Source: Diphasiastrum complanatum (taxonomy: Eukaryota; Streptophyta; Lycopodiopsida; Lycopodiales; Lycopodiaceae). Taken from it: a stretch of DNA of 64,000 bases. The position numbers and the translations under genes are program-made. The notes under the pieces were generated by a model. That model did not search any database. It worked only from the letters and a program-made list of their open reading frames with translations, and was not told where the DNA came from. The stretch lies in NCBI GenBank assembly GCA_029204225.1, contig CM055096.1:29256995-29320994 (forward strand), in the 5' to 3' direction. The first letter of the stretch is position 1, and each line of letters opens with the position of its first letter. This document shows positions 31,235 through 41,192 of this stretch, in pieces.

Positions 31235-33412
31235 TCAAACGGAAATCAATATCAATTGGAAATGTTCTGGTGTCAATTTAGTTGTTAACAACAAGTTTTC
31301 ACGTTTTGTTATTCGAGATAACATGACATAAACCAAGCCAGGTGCAAAATTTGATCTTATATCTAGGATAGGTTTTTCTCGAATGGTCACACCTTGTGCT
31401 TTGTGTGCAGTGATAGCATATGCTAACATTATTGGGAATGTAGATTTGTAAAATATTTTTGTATCGAATTGAATTTTTGCAAATGTAAATCTTGTTATAT
31501 TGAATTTTTTTTTTTCGGTTTCAATTTGAATAATGATTGTTGTCAATTCATGAATCTTGGAATATTTGAAGGCAGTTATGTTAGCTATGGTCCCGTTGAC
31601 TATACCATTTGAAATATCCAAGTTTGCAAGTACCATCACCTTTGCTCCTATAGCTAGTTTTGGAATTTGATGGAACAATGGATCGTTGATCCATGTCGTT
31701 AAGTCGCTTTCTAATGTAGCATTTGTTTTAACAGAAATCTGTAGTATATCAGAGGTAGGAAATAGTTTTTCCAACATGAAGTTGTTGAAATAGAGTACAT
31801 ATTCTCTATGAGTACATATGATGGTTGTATTATGGTTGCTACATCGAATATGTCGGACCTAGGAAATAAACAACTAGTTGATGTTTCGTCTATTTCCAGT
31901 TGTGTTGGCTTTTCAAATCTAATTTTGTTTTAGGAAATGAAGGTATTCGAGATCTTCAGCATGCCTAATAGAGTAGGATAGTTGCAAGTGTGTTGCAATT
32001 TTCCAAAAATGGAGAGTTTGAAAGATGACATATTAAAAAAAGTGATTCTGATTTGTGTTTACAAATGGCTAGAAGCTGTGCATAATCACCCACTAAAAGT
32101 AGAATATAATTTTCAAATACAGTGCTAGATGGATTGTTTTTTACTTGATTTATTTGATGAATTACATATGTTAAAATTTGAGCAGTTAGCATGGACATTT
32201 CATCTATCACAATAAATCTTGCCTCAGATATTAATCTATGTCGAAAATCGGTTGGTATTAGATTTTTTTATGTAAAGGTGATTTATTGGAATTGCAAACA
32301 AGTTGTGAACTGTAAATACCTTATTTGCTAATCGAATCGATTTGTAAAATATTTTTGTATCAAATCGAATTTTTGCAAATTCTTGTTATATTGAATTTTT
32401 TTTTTGGGTTTCAGTTTGAATAATGATTGTTGTCAATTCATGAATCTTGGAATATTTGAAGGCAGTTATGTTAGCTATGGTCCCGTTGACTATACCATTT
32501 GAAATATCCAAGCTTGCAAGTACCATCACCTTTGCTCCTATAGCTAGTTTTGGAATTTGATGGAACAATGGATCATTGATCCATGTCATTAAGTCGCTTT
32601 CTAATGTAGCATTTGTTTTAACAGAAATCTGTAGTATATCAGAGGTAGGAAATAGTTTTTCCAACATGAAGTTGTTGAAATAGAGTACATCTTCTCTATG
32701 AGTACATATGATGGTTGTATTATGGTTTGCTACATCGGATATGTCAGTCCCAGGAAATACACAACTAGTTAATGTTTCGTCTAGTTCCAGTTGCGTTGGC
32801 TTTTCAAATCTAATTTTGTTTAGGAAATGAAGGAATTCGGGATCTTCAGCATGCCTAATAGAGTAGGATAGTTGCAAGTGTGTTGCAATTTTCCAAAAAT
32901 GGAGAGTTTGAAAGATGACATATTAAAAAAAGTGATTCTGATTTGTATTTACAAATGGCTAGAAGCTGTGCATGATCACCCACTAAAAGTAGAATATAAT
33001 TTTCAAATATAGTGCTAGATGGATTGTTTTTTACTTGATTTATTTGATGAATTACATATGTTAAAATTTGAGCAGTTAGCATGGACATTTCATCTATCAC
33101 AATAAATCTTGCCTCAGATATTAATCTATGTCGGAAATTGGTTGGTATTAGATTTTTTATGTAAAGCTGATTTATTGGAATTGCAAACAAGTGGTGAACT
33201 ATAAATGCCTATTTTGCTAATCAAGATGCAGCTGCACCTGTTGTTGCGGCTAACAAAATGAGTTCCCCTTTCTCGATGCATTTGTAAGTGAGGTATCGTA
33301 TCAAAAATGTTTTTCCACTTCCTGGAGTGCCAGATAGAATAAACAATCTCGATTTTGAGCTTGTAATAATTATATATACTTTTTCAGCATGAGATTGCCT
33401 CTGAAGCACCAA
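31235..33412 (-). pseudogene. PIF1-type DNA helicase, broken, with internal tandem duplication
   Basis: From right to left on the minus strand: Walker A in GTPGSGKTFLIR near 33330-33307, ATTGAAAS near 33225, Walker B in VIDEMSML near 33090, LSYSIRHAEDPEF and TDISDVANHN, AIGAKVMVLANLDISNGIVNG, and AYAITAHKAQG followed by VYVMLSRI at ~31400-31315. These are the motifs of superfamily 1B PIF1 helicases. A segment of ~890 bp is present twice (about 31445-32335 and 32336-33225), so the Walker B to substrate-binding region is repeated. The N-terminus is cut at about 33412 by Ty3-like sequence, and each copy has its own stops. It may once have been the partner of the GIY-YIG gene. No HUH Rep domain was seen, so it is not shown to be a Helitron. 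Confidence 0.75.
31445..33225 (-). repeat. ~890-bp direct tandem duplication inside the helicase
   Basis: Positions 890 bp apart match almost base for base, e.g. 31771 with 32661 and 32251 with 33141. Differences are few (single substitutions and one- or two-base indels), so the duplication is young. The junction near 32335 fuses helicase sequence coding FYKS to upstream sequence coding RLANKVF. Confidence 0.85.
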
Positions 33413-34197
33413 CCATTCGGCATAGAATCAAGCCTATACAACCAAGCAAGGAGTTGCACGTCTCTCAAGAGTTTGCCAAGAAATATCCAACAACAAAAGA
33501 GCGAGGCAGCTACATATTGCCAGATTTGGACCAGTGTCAAACACATAAAGAAGCAGTCAAACTCTTGGATTTACAACCTCTCTAGCGCCATCAGCTCTTC
33601 CTACAAAGCAAGTCCTCGATGGCATGGTATATCGAAGCACCCTCCTATATGCGCACAAATCCTTATTACTATCCAGTAGCGAGGCGCGAACTGTTTCCTG
33701 CCACCAAGGTCAAGAATAGGATATTTTGGCCCAAGCTCACAGGCGTCGATACCGGCAACTTAGCCGAAGACATGGCCACCAATTGTCGTGTCTTCTACCA
33801 GAAGCACCATGGCAACCCTAATCGCGACGTCAGATGTTTTGCAGACAATTGCGGCTTGGTAGCATTTCTGGCAGAACTCAAGGATTTTTGGAATCAAGGG
33901 CTACCCCCAATAGCCCTTGATATCAATAAACCACCAACGTAGCAAGGCTTTACTATCGCGCTGCACTCACTTCAGCCCTGCACGTTGATATGGTGGAGCT
34001 GTGGAAAACCCACAACTTTCTACAGGGTATGCTCCATTATTACAAACCAATGCCCTTCCTGAACAAACTATGGTGGCAAATGATGGAGGGCATCGGCACC
34101 ACAATCTACCACTCCCAACAGCAACAGTCTCGCTTCTAAGAAGCATAGAAGATCCAAGAAGAAAAGGCTTGGATTGGTGTGGGACCACCAATCCAAT
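33413..34197 (+). pseudogene. unrecognised 3'-terminal ORF of an LTR retroelement
   Basis: The plus strand reads an open stretch (EFAKKYPTTKERGSYILPDL), a stop near 33585, then ~107 codons from 33619 (MAWYIEAPSYMRTNPYYYPV ... LALDINKPP-like end). Degraded reading continues to RKKRLGLVWDHQSNKEGD just before a purine tract. It sits in the place of an accessory or envelope-like gene, between pol and the 3' LTR, but it shows no transmembrane segment and no family I know. Upstream internal sequence is lost at the junction with the helicase. Confidence 0.4.
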
Positions 34198-34980
34198 AAG
34201 GAGGGGGATAATGTTAGCATATGTGCTAACACAAAAAACAAAAATAGAGAGATAAAACTCCGCGGCATGTGTTTTGTAAGCCCACGTACGAGTGTCTGTT
34301 AATAAACTTCCGCCATGGCATGTGTTTGTAAGCCCATGAGTAGAAGTTTAAAAAATAATAAAATAGCTTAAACTTAGATTTAGAACTTAGACTTAGGAAA
34401 CTTAAGATTAGAAATATTTTGTCTTAAGTTTTCCTAAGTTAAGAAACTTTGAAATTCTAAATCCTAAGTTAGAAGTTCTAGAAAGGCTAGAAATAGATTA
34501 GTCCCATAAGTTAGTGGATACTTATGGAAGACCCCCCTTGCCATAAAAAGAGAGGTATTCGCCTTGTAAATAACACTTTTGAGATTACGCTATCAAGTTC
34601 TCTATTTTTTATATTATCTCTCTATTTCATTTGTGTTCCCTTTGGGAAGGTGCATAGCTTGAGGGAGAGTGCTCGGGCTTCCTCTTGCCTCCTTCTCATT
34701 GGTTTGTATTGTGGCATGGATTTTGTTGATTGATTATTAGTTAGCCGCAATCTTCCATTCTAATTCCCTTTGGGTGTTAATCTAGGATTTAGTTTAATCA
34801 CCTTGCTAGTTGGGTAAGCCTTAGTAAGGTTTTGTATTTTGTCATCTTAGTTAGTTTCATTTCTATTTCGAGCACTAGTTGGGTAAGCCTTAGTGCTTTC
34901 ATCATTGTTGTCTATTTCCTCACTCTGTTTGAAGCTTGGTAGAAACTTAGAAAGTGGACGATCCTCTCTATACTACACCA
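34198..34980 (+). mobile_element. polypurine tract and LTR (TGTTAGCATATGTGCTAACA start)
   Basis: AAGGAGGGGGATAA (34198-34211) leads into an LTR starting at 34212 with the perfect 20-bp palindrome TGTTAGCATATGTGCTAACA. The LTR runs about 770 bp to near 34980 (...CTACACCA). It contains the repeated phrase AGTTGGGTAAGCCTTAGT. No second copy is present in the window, so its right edge is approximate. Confidence 0.6.
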
Positions 34981-34984
34981 CATC

Positions 34985-35302
34985 GTGAGTAGATCTAGCC
35001 AAACATTCGCAAATCAGATTTACTTTCAACAACTTGACAACATCTCTGGCAAGCTTATGAAGCCAAAGGAAGAATGCATTCAACTGATTTTGCAAGGATG
35101 CACCAGGGAAAAACTTACTCAGATTGTTCATTATGAACCATACATCGTGATCGAACCAAAAAATGGAAGAGTTATTCTTGCACTTGTCAAGACATCAACA
35201 TTTGAAAAAGGGTCTCTTCCAATTCTAGATTCTGGCTTGGTGCATATTCATTCTACTGAAACTAGTATCAAAGTGTCCAAACTCGAGCCCAAGTTTGCTT
35301 AG
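34985..35302 (+). CDS. unrecognised ~105-codon ORF after the LTR
   Basis: An open frame directly after the LTR reads IYFQQLDNISGKLMKPKEEC, later YEPYIVIEPKNGRVILALVK, and stops at 35302. It is not a gag I recognise. It begins with a GTG rather than an ATG, so if real it needs an upstream exon or is a fragment. Confidence 0.3.
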   Translation: MSRSSQTFANQIYFQQLDNISGKLMKPKEECIQLILQGCTREKLTQIVHYEPYIVIEPKNGRVILALVKTSTFEKGSLPILDSGLVHIHSTETSIKVSKLEPKFA

Positions 35303-35754
35303 AAGGGCAACGAGAGGGTTCAAAAAGGTTCATGCGAATGATATTATCAAAGGCAATAGGTGTCTCAAGTGAAGTATTCTTATTTAGAGCGGCAAGTCTG
35401 CAAGTTTTGACTTCTTTATCAGTCAGATGTGCAATACTCATCTCTTGAGAAAAGATGCATTTGAGCGGAGTAAAAGCCCAAAGAAGTTGTGAAGCTTTAA
35501 TAACATCTTCCTACTGATACAACCTAACTTTAGTTCAACTAAGTTCATCTTAATCCAAGTGTGATTGAAATTCTTGTTTGTCTAATTAAGGAGTCACAAC
35601 ACATGTCTCTTCCAAAAGACTCACACAACGGTTGGCATCATTGTAGTCGAATTTGCACACACTTCTAAGTAGTTGATTTTCATCCTAAACATCACGACTA
35701 ACAAAGTATTGGAATAGATCATTACCAATTTCAAAATGTAATGGAAGCAAAAAT
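35303..35754. other. spacer without recognisable content
   Basis: No ORF, repeat or RNA was identified. It probably belongs to the flanking copia remnant. Confidence 0.4.
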
Positions 35755-36800
35755 CTAAGTGTTGGAATGTATACCATCTTGCATACCGCCTAAAATCTGC
35801 TTCCTTTTCCCATAGTAGGTGAGCCTCATAGGCTCCGGCCCTTGCTCTAGATGACTTTTTTGGAGCACTTGCAATTGGAGATTGCTCCTCCTCAATCTTG
35901 CTTGGCTCCTCTTATATCTCAACAGCCTTTGGCATGCTAGATTGAACATTTGAAGCATGATCAAGCATATACATATTTGACTCATCAAATATTGCATCTT
36001 GAAATATTATAATCTTATTGGAAGGAAGAACAAAAACTCCTTGCTTGATTCACCATATCCCATCGTTGTACCAATCAATGAATTTGGATCCACTTTGGTC
36101 CTACTATTGAGTTGACTCTCAACAAGAGCTTTATGCTTCTCAAAACTATCAAGGACCATGATTTTCAAGGACAAGAGATAGATCCAAGTACATCTAGCAT
36201 GATTATCAATGAAAGTGACATTCAACTTTTCATTTTGAGAGAAACAATGCACATCCAAATGAAAAAAAATCCAAAGGAGTGCGACATTTAGTGATAGATA
36301 TTTGAAAATCAATCTTGTGAGTCTTTGAGATACTAACCTTACCAATCTTGGAAAGGAACCTCGGTAGGTCAAGTGCTACCTCTTTGTTGTACCTCTTTGT
36401 TGCACATGTTCTCCACTTGTATCAACTCTTCCTTTTCCATTGTCATACCCACATTAGAGACATTTGCGTCAAGCTTAAACAAAATCCCTTGTTTAAAATC
36501 ACTTGCCATGCACTCATCATGCTTGAGGATTGAAAAAATACCATTCTTGAAATGTACATCAAAACCATTATCCTCCAACTGACCAACACTAAAAACATTC
36601 TTAGTAATAGAAGGTATAAAAAGCACATTGTCTAGATTTAGCTTCCTTGAAAATTATAGATTCAAAGAAATGGTGCCAACACCTTCAATAATACATTTCT
36701 GTTCATCCTTCATCCATGATTTTGACTAGATAATTGCTTGGCAATTGTGTTGGTTCTGTAGGATTCCTATCCTCTCCATCCCCAATCTCATAGCTAATCT
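35755..36800 (-). pseudogene. copia remnant related to copia A (minus strand)
   Basis: On the minus strand, 36626-36369 reads LFIPSITKNVFSVGQLEDNG and DVHFKNGIFSI (gag-pre-integrase, close to copia A 6290-6440). Next come an integrase scrap (TFIDNHARCTWIYLLSL) near 36230-36170 and a linker near 35880-35800 that resembles the PSRLTYLGKG linker of copia A. As in copia A, RT and RNase H are missing and the same parts are joined, although many frameshifts exist. No LTRs were recognised. Confidence 0.65.
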
Positions 36801-36953
36801 AGATCCATTCATTTGCTGTAAATACTCGTATAGTTGCATTTTTGTTAGCCAAATTTTTGACACCAAAAATCGGGCTATTTTGAAGCAAAAAGCAGTTACA
36901 GGATATTCGACGAGCACCAAAACACTATGAATACGACAAAAGTTGAAGCAAAA

Positions 36954-39847
36954 TGTTGGACCAAAAAGGGTCACAACCCGCCCTTAAAGTGGCTAGACAC
37001 GTTAATTAGTAGTAAATAATATATCTGTACAAACGGTCTGAGGAACCGTCGAAAATATTAGACATAAGTCAGATTTTGTAAGACCAAAGAAAAATGCCGG
37101 TCCTACTCAAAGCATATTGTAAATCGTTTGGGCAGAAGTGTATACCTATGTAGCTGAGTTACTACTACAAACCATCGCATTTCCGCTTCACTAGCGGCTC
37201 ATCATCGCTCATTAAATACTGTCAAACAATCGTGTGCTCATCTCTGACAACAAGAAAAATATATATAAATCAGCCCATTCTCTCCAAAATAGATCGGCGT
37301 GGGTGTTCTACGTATGCAGGTAGAAAGACTCTATGAAGTAATAAGAAGAGTATGATAGTATGAATTTTAGTAGAAAAGGTTGTGTGGCTTGTATGTGGTA
37401 ACGTAGATGGAATGATTGGTTGAAGTAATAAGCTACCACTGGTTATGCTATTCTTTTCAAATTGCTTTAGTATGATGTATTAGTGATCCAAATGATTAAC
37501 GAATTGGTGCTATGGATAGATACCAAGTTAATATAAGTGCACACTTTACATGTGCACTTATATTAACTTGGTATTCTTTGTGACTGTTTGACAATTTCAC
37601 GATTGCTGAAGTGAAATAAACTGCTTGAGTAAGAATTGCATAGATAAAGTTATGTACTGTGTTATGAAAAATGGAATTAACCAACCCTTTTCAAACACAG
37701 AGGCGGTTTTTATACCTGGCGAGGGTGAAACATACCTCCCGGGCTAGGAAAGAACAAACTTTTACAGTGAGTGTTCCGCATTTAGAACCACCCCACCCAA
37801 GTTACCCGTTGAAACACACGGGCCTTGGGAGGTGTACACTCGACCGCCTAACTCCCAAGGTGGGTCGAACCCATGAGCACGGAAAGGCTGAGAAAAGACC
37901 GCAAAAGTGTAAAAGCCAATGTTAATGGTTTAAATGGTACATAACTCGGATATCGAACTCATCGTTAACAATACGAAAATTCACTTTAGATGGAACGAAA
38001 TAAAAATCTTATTGAATTTCTGATCTGTTGGGTTTAGTAATAAGGTGTAGGTGAGAATTCAAGTCCCCACCTGAAATTTCAACCGACTAGACTGTGAGGA
38101 TTACTCCGTGAGTTTTAGAGTCCCCCCCCCCCTCATACAATATGACTTAAATCTATGTTCGACATCACCATCAACAATGCCCATTGTACAATAAATTCTA
38201 TATGCATAATGTAGTGGTGGAGTGTAATGGGAAGGATGAGTACAGTGGGAAGTAATGATTGACTGTGGAAAATTGAAAAAAACTACACAAGTAAGGGATT
38301 CGGGTACGTATGCCCCTCACAAACCATTACTCCCTACTGAAAAAGAAGTAGCACCAGTATTTACCAAGAGATGACTCCTAGGGTACACACCATTAACTAG
38401 GACCGGGTTGGAAGGGGGACATATTTCCAATATCGACACCTCACACATCACCGACGGAATGATGCATATCAATAGCAGTATAGAAAAAGAAACATACCAG
38501 TGGGAATGAGTGCTTAGCAAAAATCATCTATACCAAGGCCATCACCAATTCGGAAATTCATCCTCAGTAAGAAAGAGATGCTTATTGTGACTGACTCACC
38601 TGATACCTTGGAAGTACAACCAAAATCTATTCAAAATGATTTTCGTGTCCAATAGAATATCATGGCATAGTTTGGTAATCCAAGAAGGCTTTGTCCAGTA
38701 ATATGGATCCTGAGTTGGGAATCTGCAACCATTATATCATTAGATACTACTTTGGGACGGGTGACCACCGACAACCTCAGCTTTAGAACTAAACACCAAT
38801 GGAATCCAAATACATGCCACTTTGTACTTACGTATAGGTTAGTGATAGGGGAAATCCCTGACAGGGGATTTTACAAATGCTATAGGGATTTCCGTAGGGA
38901 TACTCAATTAGCAATCATAGGTTAACTGAAATGAAGTCATCGTCTGTTGCCAGTTATATTCTTGCAATGTGTCACTCTCTCTCTTTTATAAGCATCTCTC
39001 ACACCTTCCCCTTCAAAATGCCATATCTTTATTCTTCAAGCCTTTCACTAAAAGTGTCATCTCTTGTACATGGCTCTTAATTGTGATTTGACCACAAGCG
39101 GTACCCTTTCCCTTTTGGAAAAGATGGATTGGGGTCATGGATACAGGGGTACCACATGTGTGAGCCACTTTCCTCTTTTGCACTTGTTGGTGGTGTAAAT
39201 GGTAAGTACTTCCCTTTATTACTCTTTTTTATTGGGTGGCTACTTGTGGTCAACTCCTACCACTTTTAGGTAGGGTATTCTTGTTAAGCACTTTTTGGCC
39301 TCCACTTGTATTTTCATTTTGCATGTCTGTGGCCCATGGCTCAAGCCGTTGAGGTGATTTGTCTGTCAGGATGCCGCTTCGACTTGCAGTGGAACTTGCC
39401 TATATTTTTGTTACAGTTTCCTTGACCCTGTCTTATAATTTCCGGCCATTTGTTGCGAGTTGATTTTTCTCTTTGTCATTTTTCCGTGTATCGTTACTGG
39501 TGAGCACTCATGACTTGGAGTTTCTTTAAGGCAACCGGTTCCCTGAAAAACACAGTGGGCATTTTTTTGTATTAATAAAAAGTAGCAGAGTACATTGGAA
39601 AATTCGCTCGGCAATGTCGGCTAGTATAATCGGGCCAATTCTAAGGCCGTAACCTATTCTATGGGCCATTTTTAAGGCCTCAAAATTTGCTCTAGCCACA
39701 TTTTGGGCGGGCTGGGACCCCTATCTATAAGCAACTATGTGCCGATTTTATCATTAATAGTCAGGTTTTACATGCCGATTTTTGTACAAAATTGTGAAAA
39801 TCGCTTTAAAAAGAGCCCGATTTTTCATGCAAAAATATCAGCTAACA
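36954..39847 (+). mobile_element. second member of the element X family (long LTR)
   Basis: It starts TGTTGGACC at 36954 and ends CAGCTAACA at 39847. The right ~450 bp (39400-39847) align with 12330-12785: the phrases GGGCGGGCTGGGACCC, AAATTTGCTCTAG, TTTACATGCCG and AAAATATC-GCTAACA recur in order. Left flank CAAAA and right flank GTCAA do not match. It is therefore either a 5' LTR followed by internal sequence or a rearranged solo LTR. There is no coding sequence inside. Confidence 0.6.
37521..37573. repeat. perfect 22-bp hairpin
   Basis: Arms 37521-37542 and 37552-37573 are exact inverted copies (starting TACCAAGTTAATATAAGTGC) separated by a 9-base loop. The pairing does not extend beyond the arms. 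Confidence 0.9.
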
Positions 39848-40369
39848 GTCAACACTTTTCCCTCTCAGTTCAAGTTGCCCTATAGACAAGATCCCCCGAG
39901 CAGCCTTAGGGTTCATATGACAGACCTAGGATATCAATTCCTACCTCTACCGGTGACGTATGCCAACTGTTCAAACGAGGAATTGCAAGATATCATTTTT
40001 ATACACCTGAATTTCACCACAACCTGCAACCCTAGAGTACGACACCACGAAGATTACAGTTACCTAGACGTATATGAGTTCAGGCCAGACGGGTCGTGGA
40101 AACTAATCGACGCTACGTCTACGCATTTCGTAGGAGTATTGCAAGAAGTACCACAAACACCCCCGAATACCCCTTACGTCAATTTGTCTGACCAATACCT
40201 AGAGTCGCCTGGAACCGCTAATAGCATCAATATAAATTCAGAAGATAGACCCAGGAATAGAAATCAACAAACGCTATACCAACACCCTGAGCTAGTAGTA
40301 AATATTTCTAGTGACGGATTATCCGAGGATCCTACTAATGACCTTATCTATGAAGTGAGAACCATCTGA
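39782..40369 (+). CDS. unrecognised ORF after the second element X copy
   Basis: A 195-codon open frame overlaps the LTR end at its start. The part after the LTR, from about MTDLGYQFLPLPVTYANC, is unusually clean of stops: it includes YLDVYEFRPDGSWKLIDA and an acidic/Asn-rich C-terminus, and stops at 40369. By position it could be the first gene of the element whose LTR precedes it, but it does not resemble the gag types I know. A short frame at 40531-40749 (MVASLGYCPVLRIEGWMAI) may continue it. Confidence 0.4.
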   Translation: MYKIVKIALKRARFFMQKYQLTVNTFPSQFKLPYRQDPPSSLRVHMTDLGYQFLPLPVTYANCSNEELQDIIFIHLNFTTTCNPRVRHHEDYSYLDVYEFRPDGSWKLIDATSTHFVGVLQEVPQTPPNTPYVNLSDQYLESPGTANSININSEDRPRNRNQQTLYQHPELVVNISSDGLSEDPTNDLIYEVRTI

Positions 40370-41187
40370 GTCATTCAGATTTGGATCTAAGCTGAATCTC
40401 ACAAGATTCTTTTCTAGAAATTTCTTTGAGATCTCTTGAACAATTTCTATCCCAGAATCCCTAAGATTCCTTTAGATCCTACCTAGGTTTCAGAGTTAGT
40501 TTTAGCAAAATTCTAGGTTAAATAGTATGAATGGTGGCATCGCTCGGATATTGCCCAGTCCTACGCATAGAGGGATGGATGGCCATAACGTTTGTTACCC
40601 TCGACACACAGCATGAGAGCGTGAACACTGGAGATGTAGCCATTGAAATAGTTAGAGAAGTACGACAATTCCTAATCCGTATTTGCTATCACATAGATCC
40701 TGTATGGGTACTATTGTCCACCACTTTGACTCGGCTACGCCAAGGATAGAAGAGAGTTAGCATACCAGTTTCTGAGAGATTAGAAGTGACAAAAACACCA
40801 TCGTAACTCGATAATCAATTTATCTCCCAAGCGATCATACCTCTGAGAACCTAGAAAACTCTCATTGATCCGGGAGTACGGGGTGATTGGGACGGCCCCC
40901 GGGATTGGAAACGACGTTACTTTGATCACTCATGTAAGGGCATTGTGGGCCCTTCCCCCGTTGGGAAACTTCCGACGAGACCAGTCCCTCAACAAAAAAT
41001 CCGCCCAACAATTCTCTACAAAAATACATGTGTTTTCGAACAGTCTACAGAAATACACGAAAATCACAAACAGGTATCAGCTCGACAAACCTCGAATCAA
41101 CTATCTATGATCAACATTTGTCGAACCCATTAGAAACACTTGAATCGACAATTGTCGAAATTGTTATCGAGTTGACCATCAACTATC
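40370..41187. other. spacer with an LTR-end-like segment
   Basis: About 40865-41010 (GTAAGGGCATTGTGGGCCC, then CGACGAGACCAGTCCC) resembles 20205-20270 and may be an LTR end of the same Ty3 family. The rest, to the left target duplication of copia D, contains many TCGACAA-type words but no gene. Confidence 0.4.
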
Positions 41188-41192
41188 AATTT

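Noticed and set aside
29744-33412. Calling the helicase plus GIY-YIG block a Helitron or Penelope-like element
   Set aside because: No HUH Rep domain and no reverse transcriptase could be read, and no terminal signatures were found. Only the two domains are supported.
37690-37900. tRNA gene or tRNA-derived SINE on the minus strand (GGGTTCGACCC near 37865)
   Set aside because: A B-box-like word is present, but no A box at the right distance, cloverleaf or terminator was seen.
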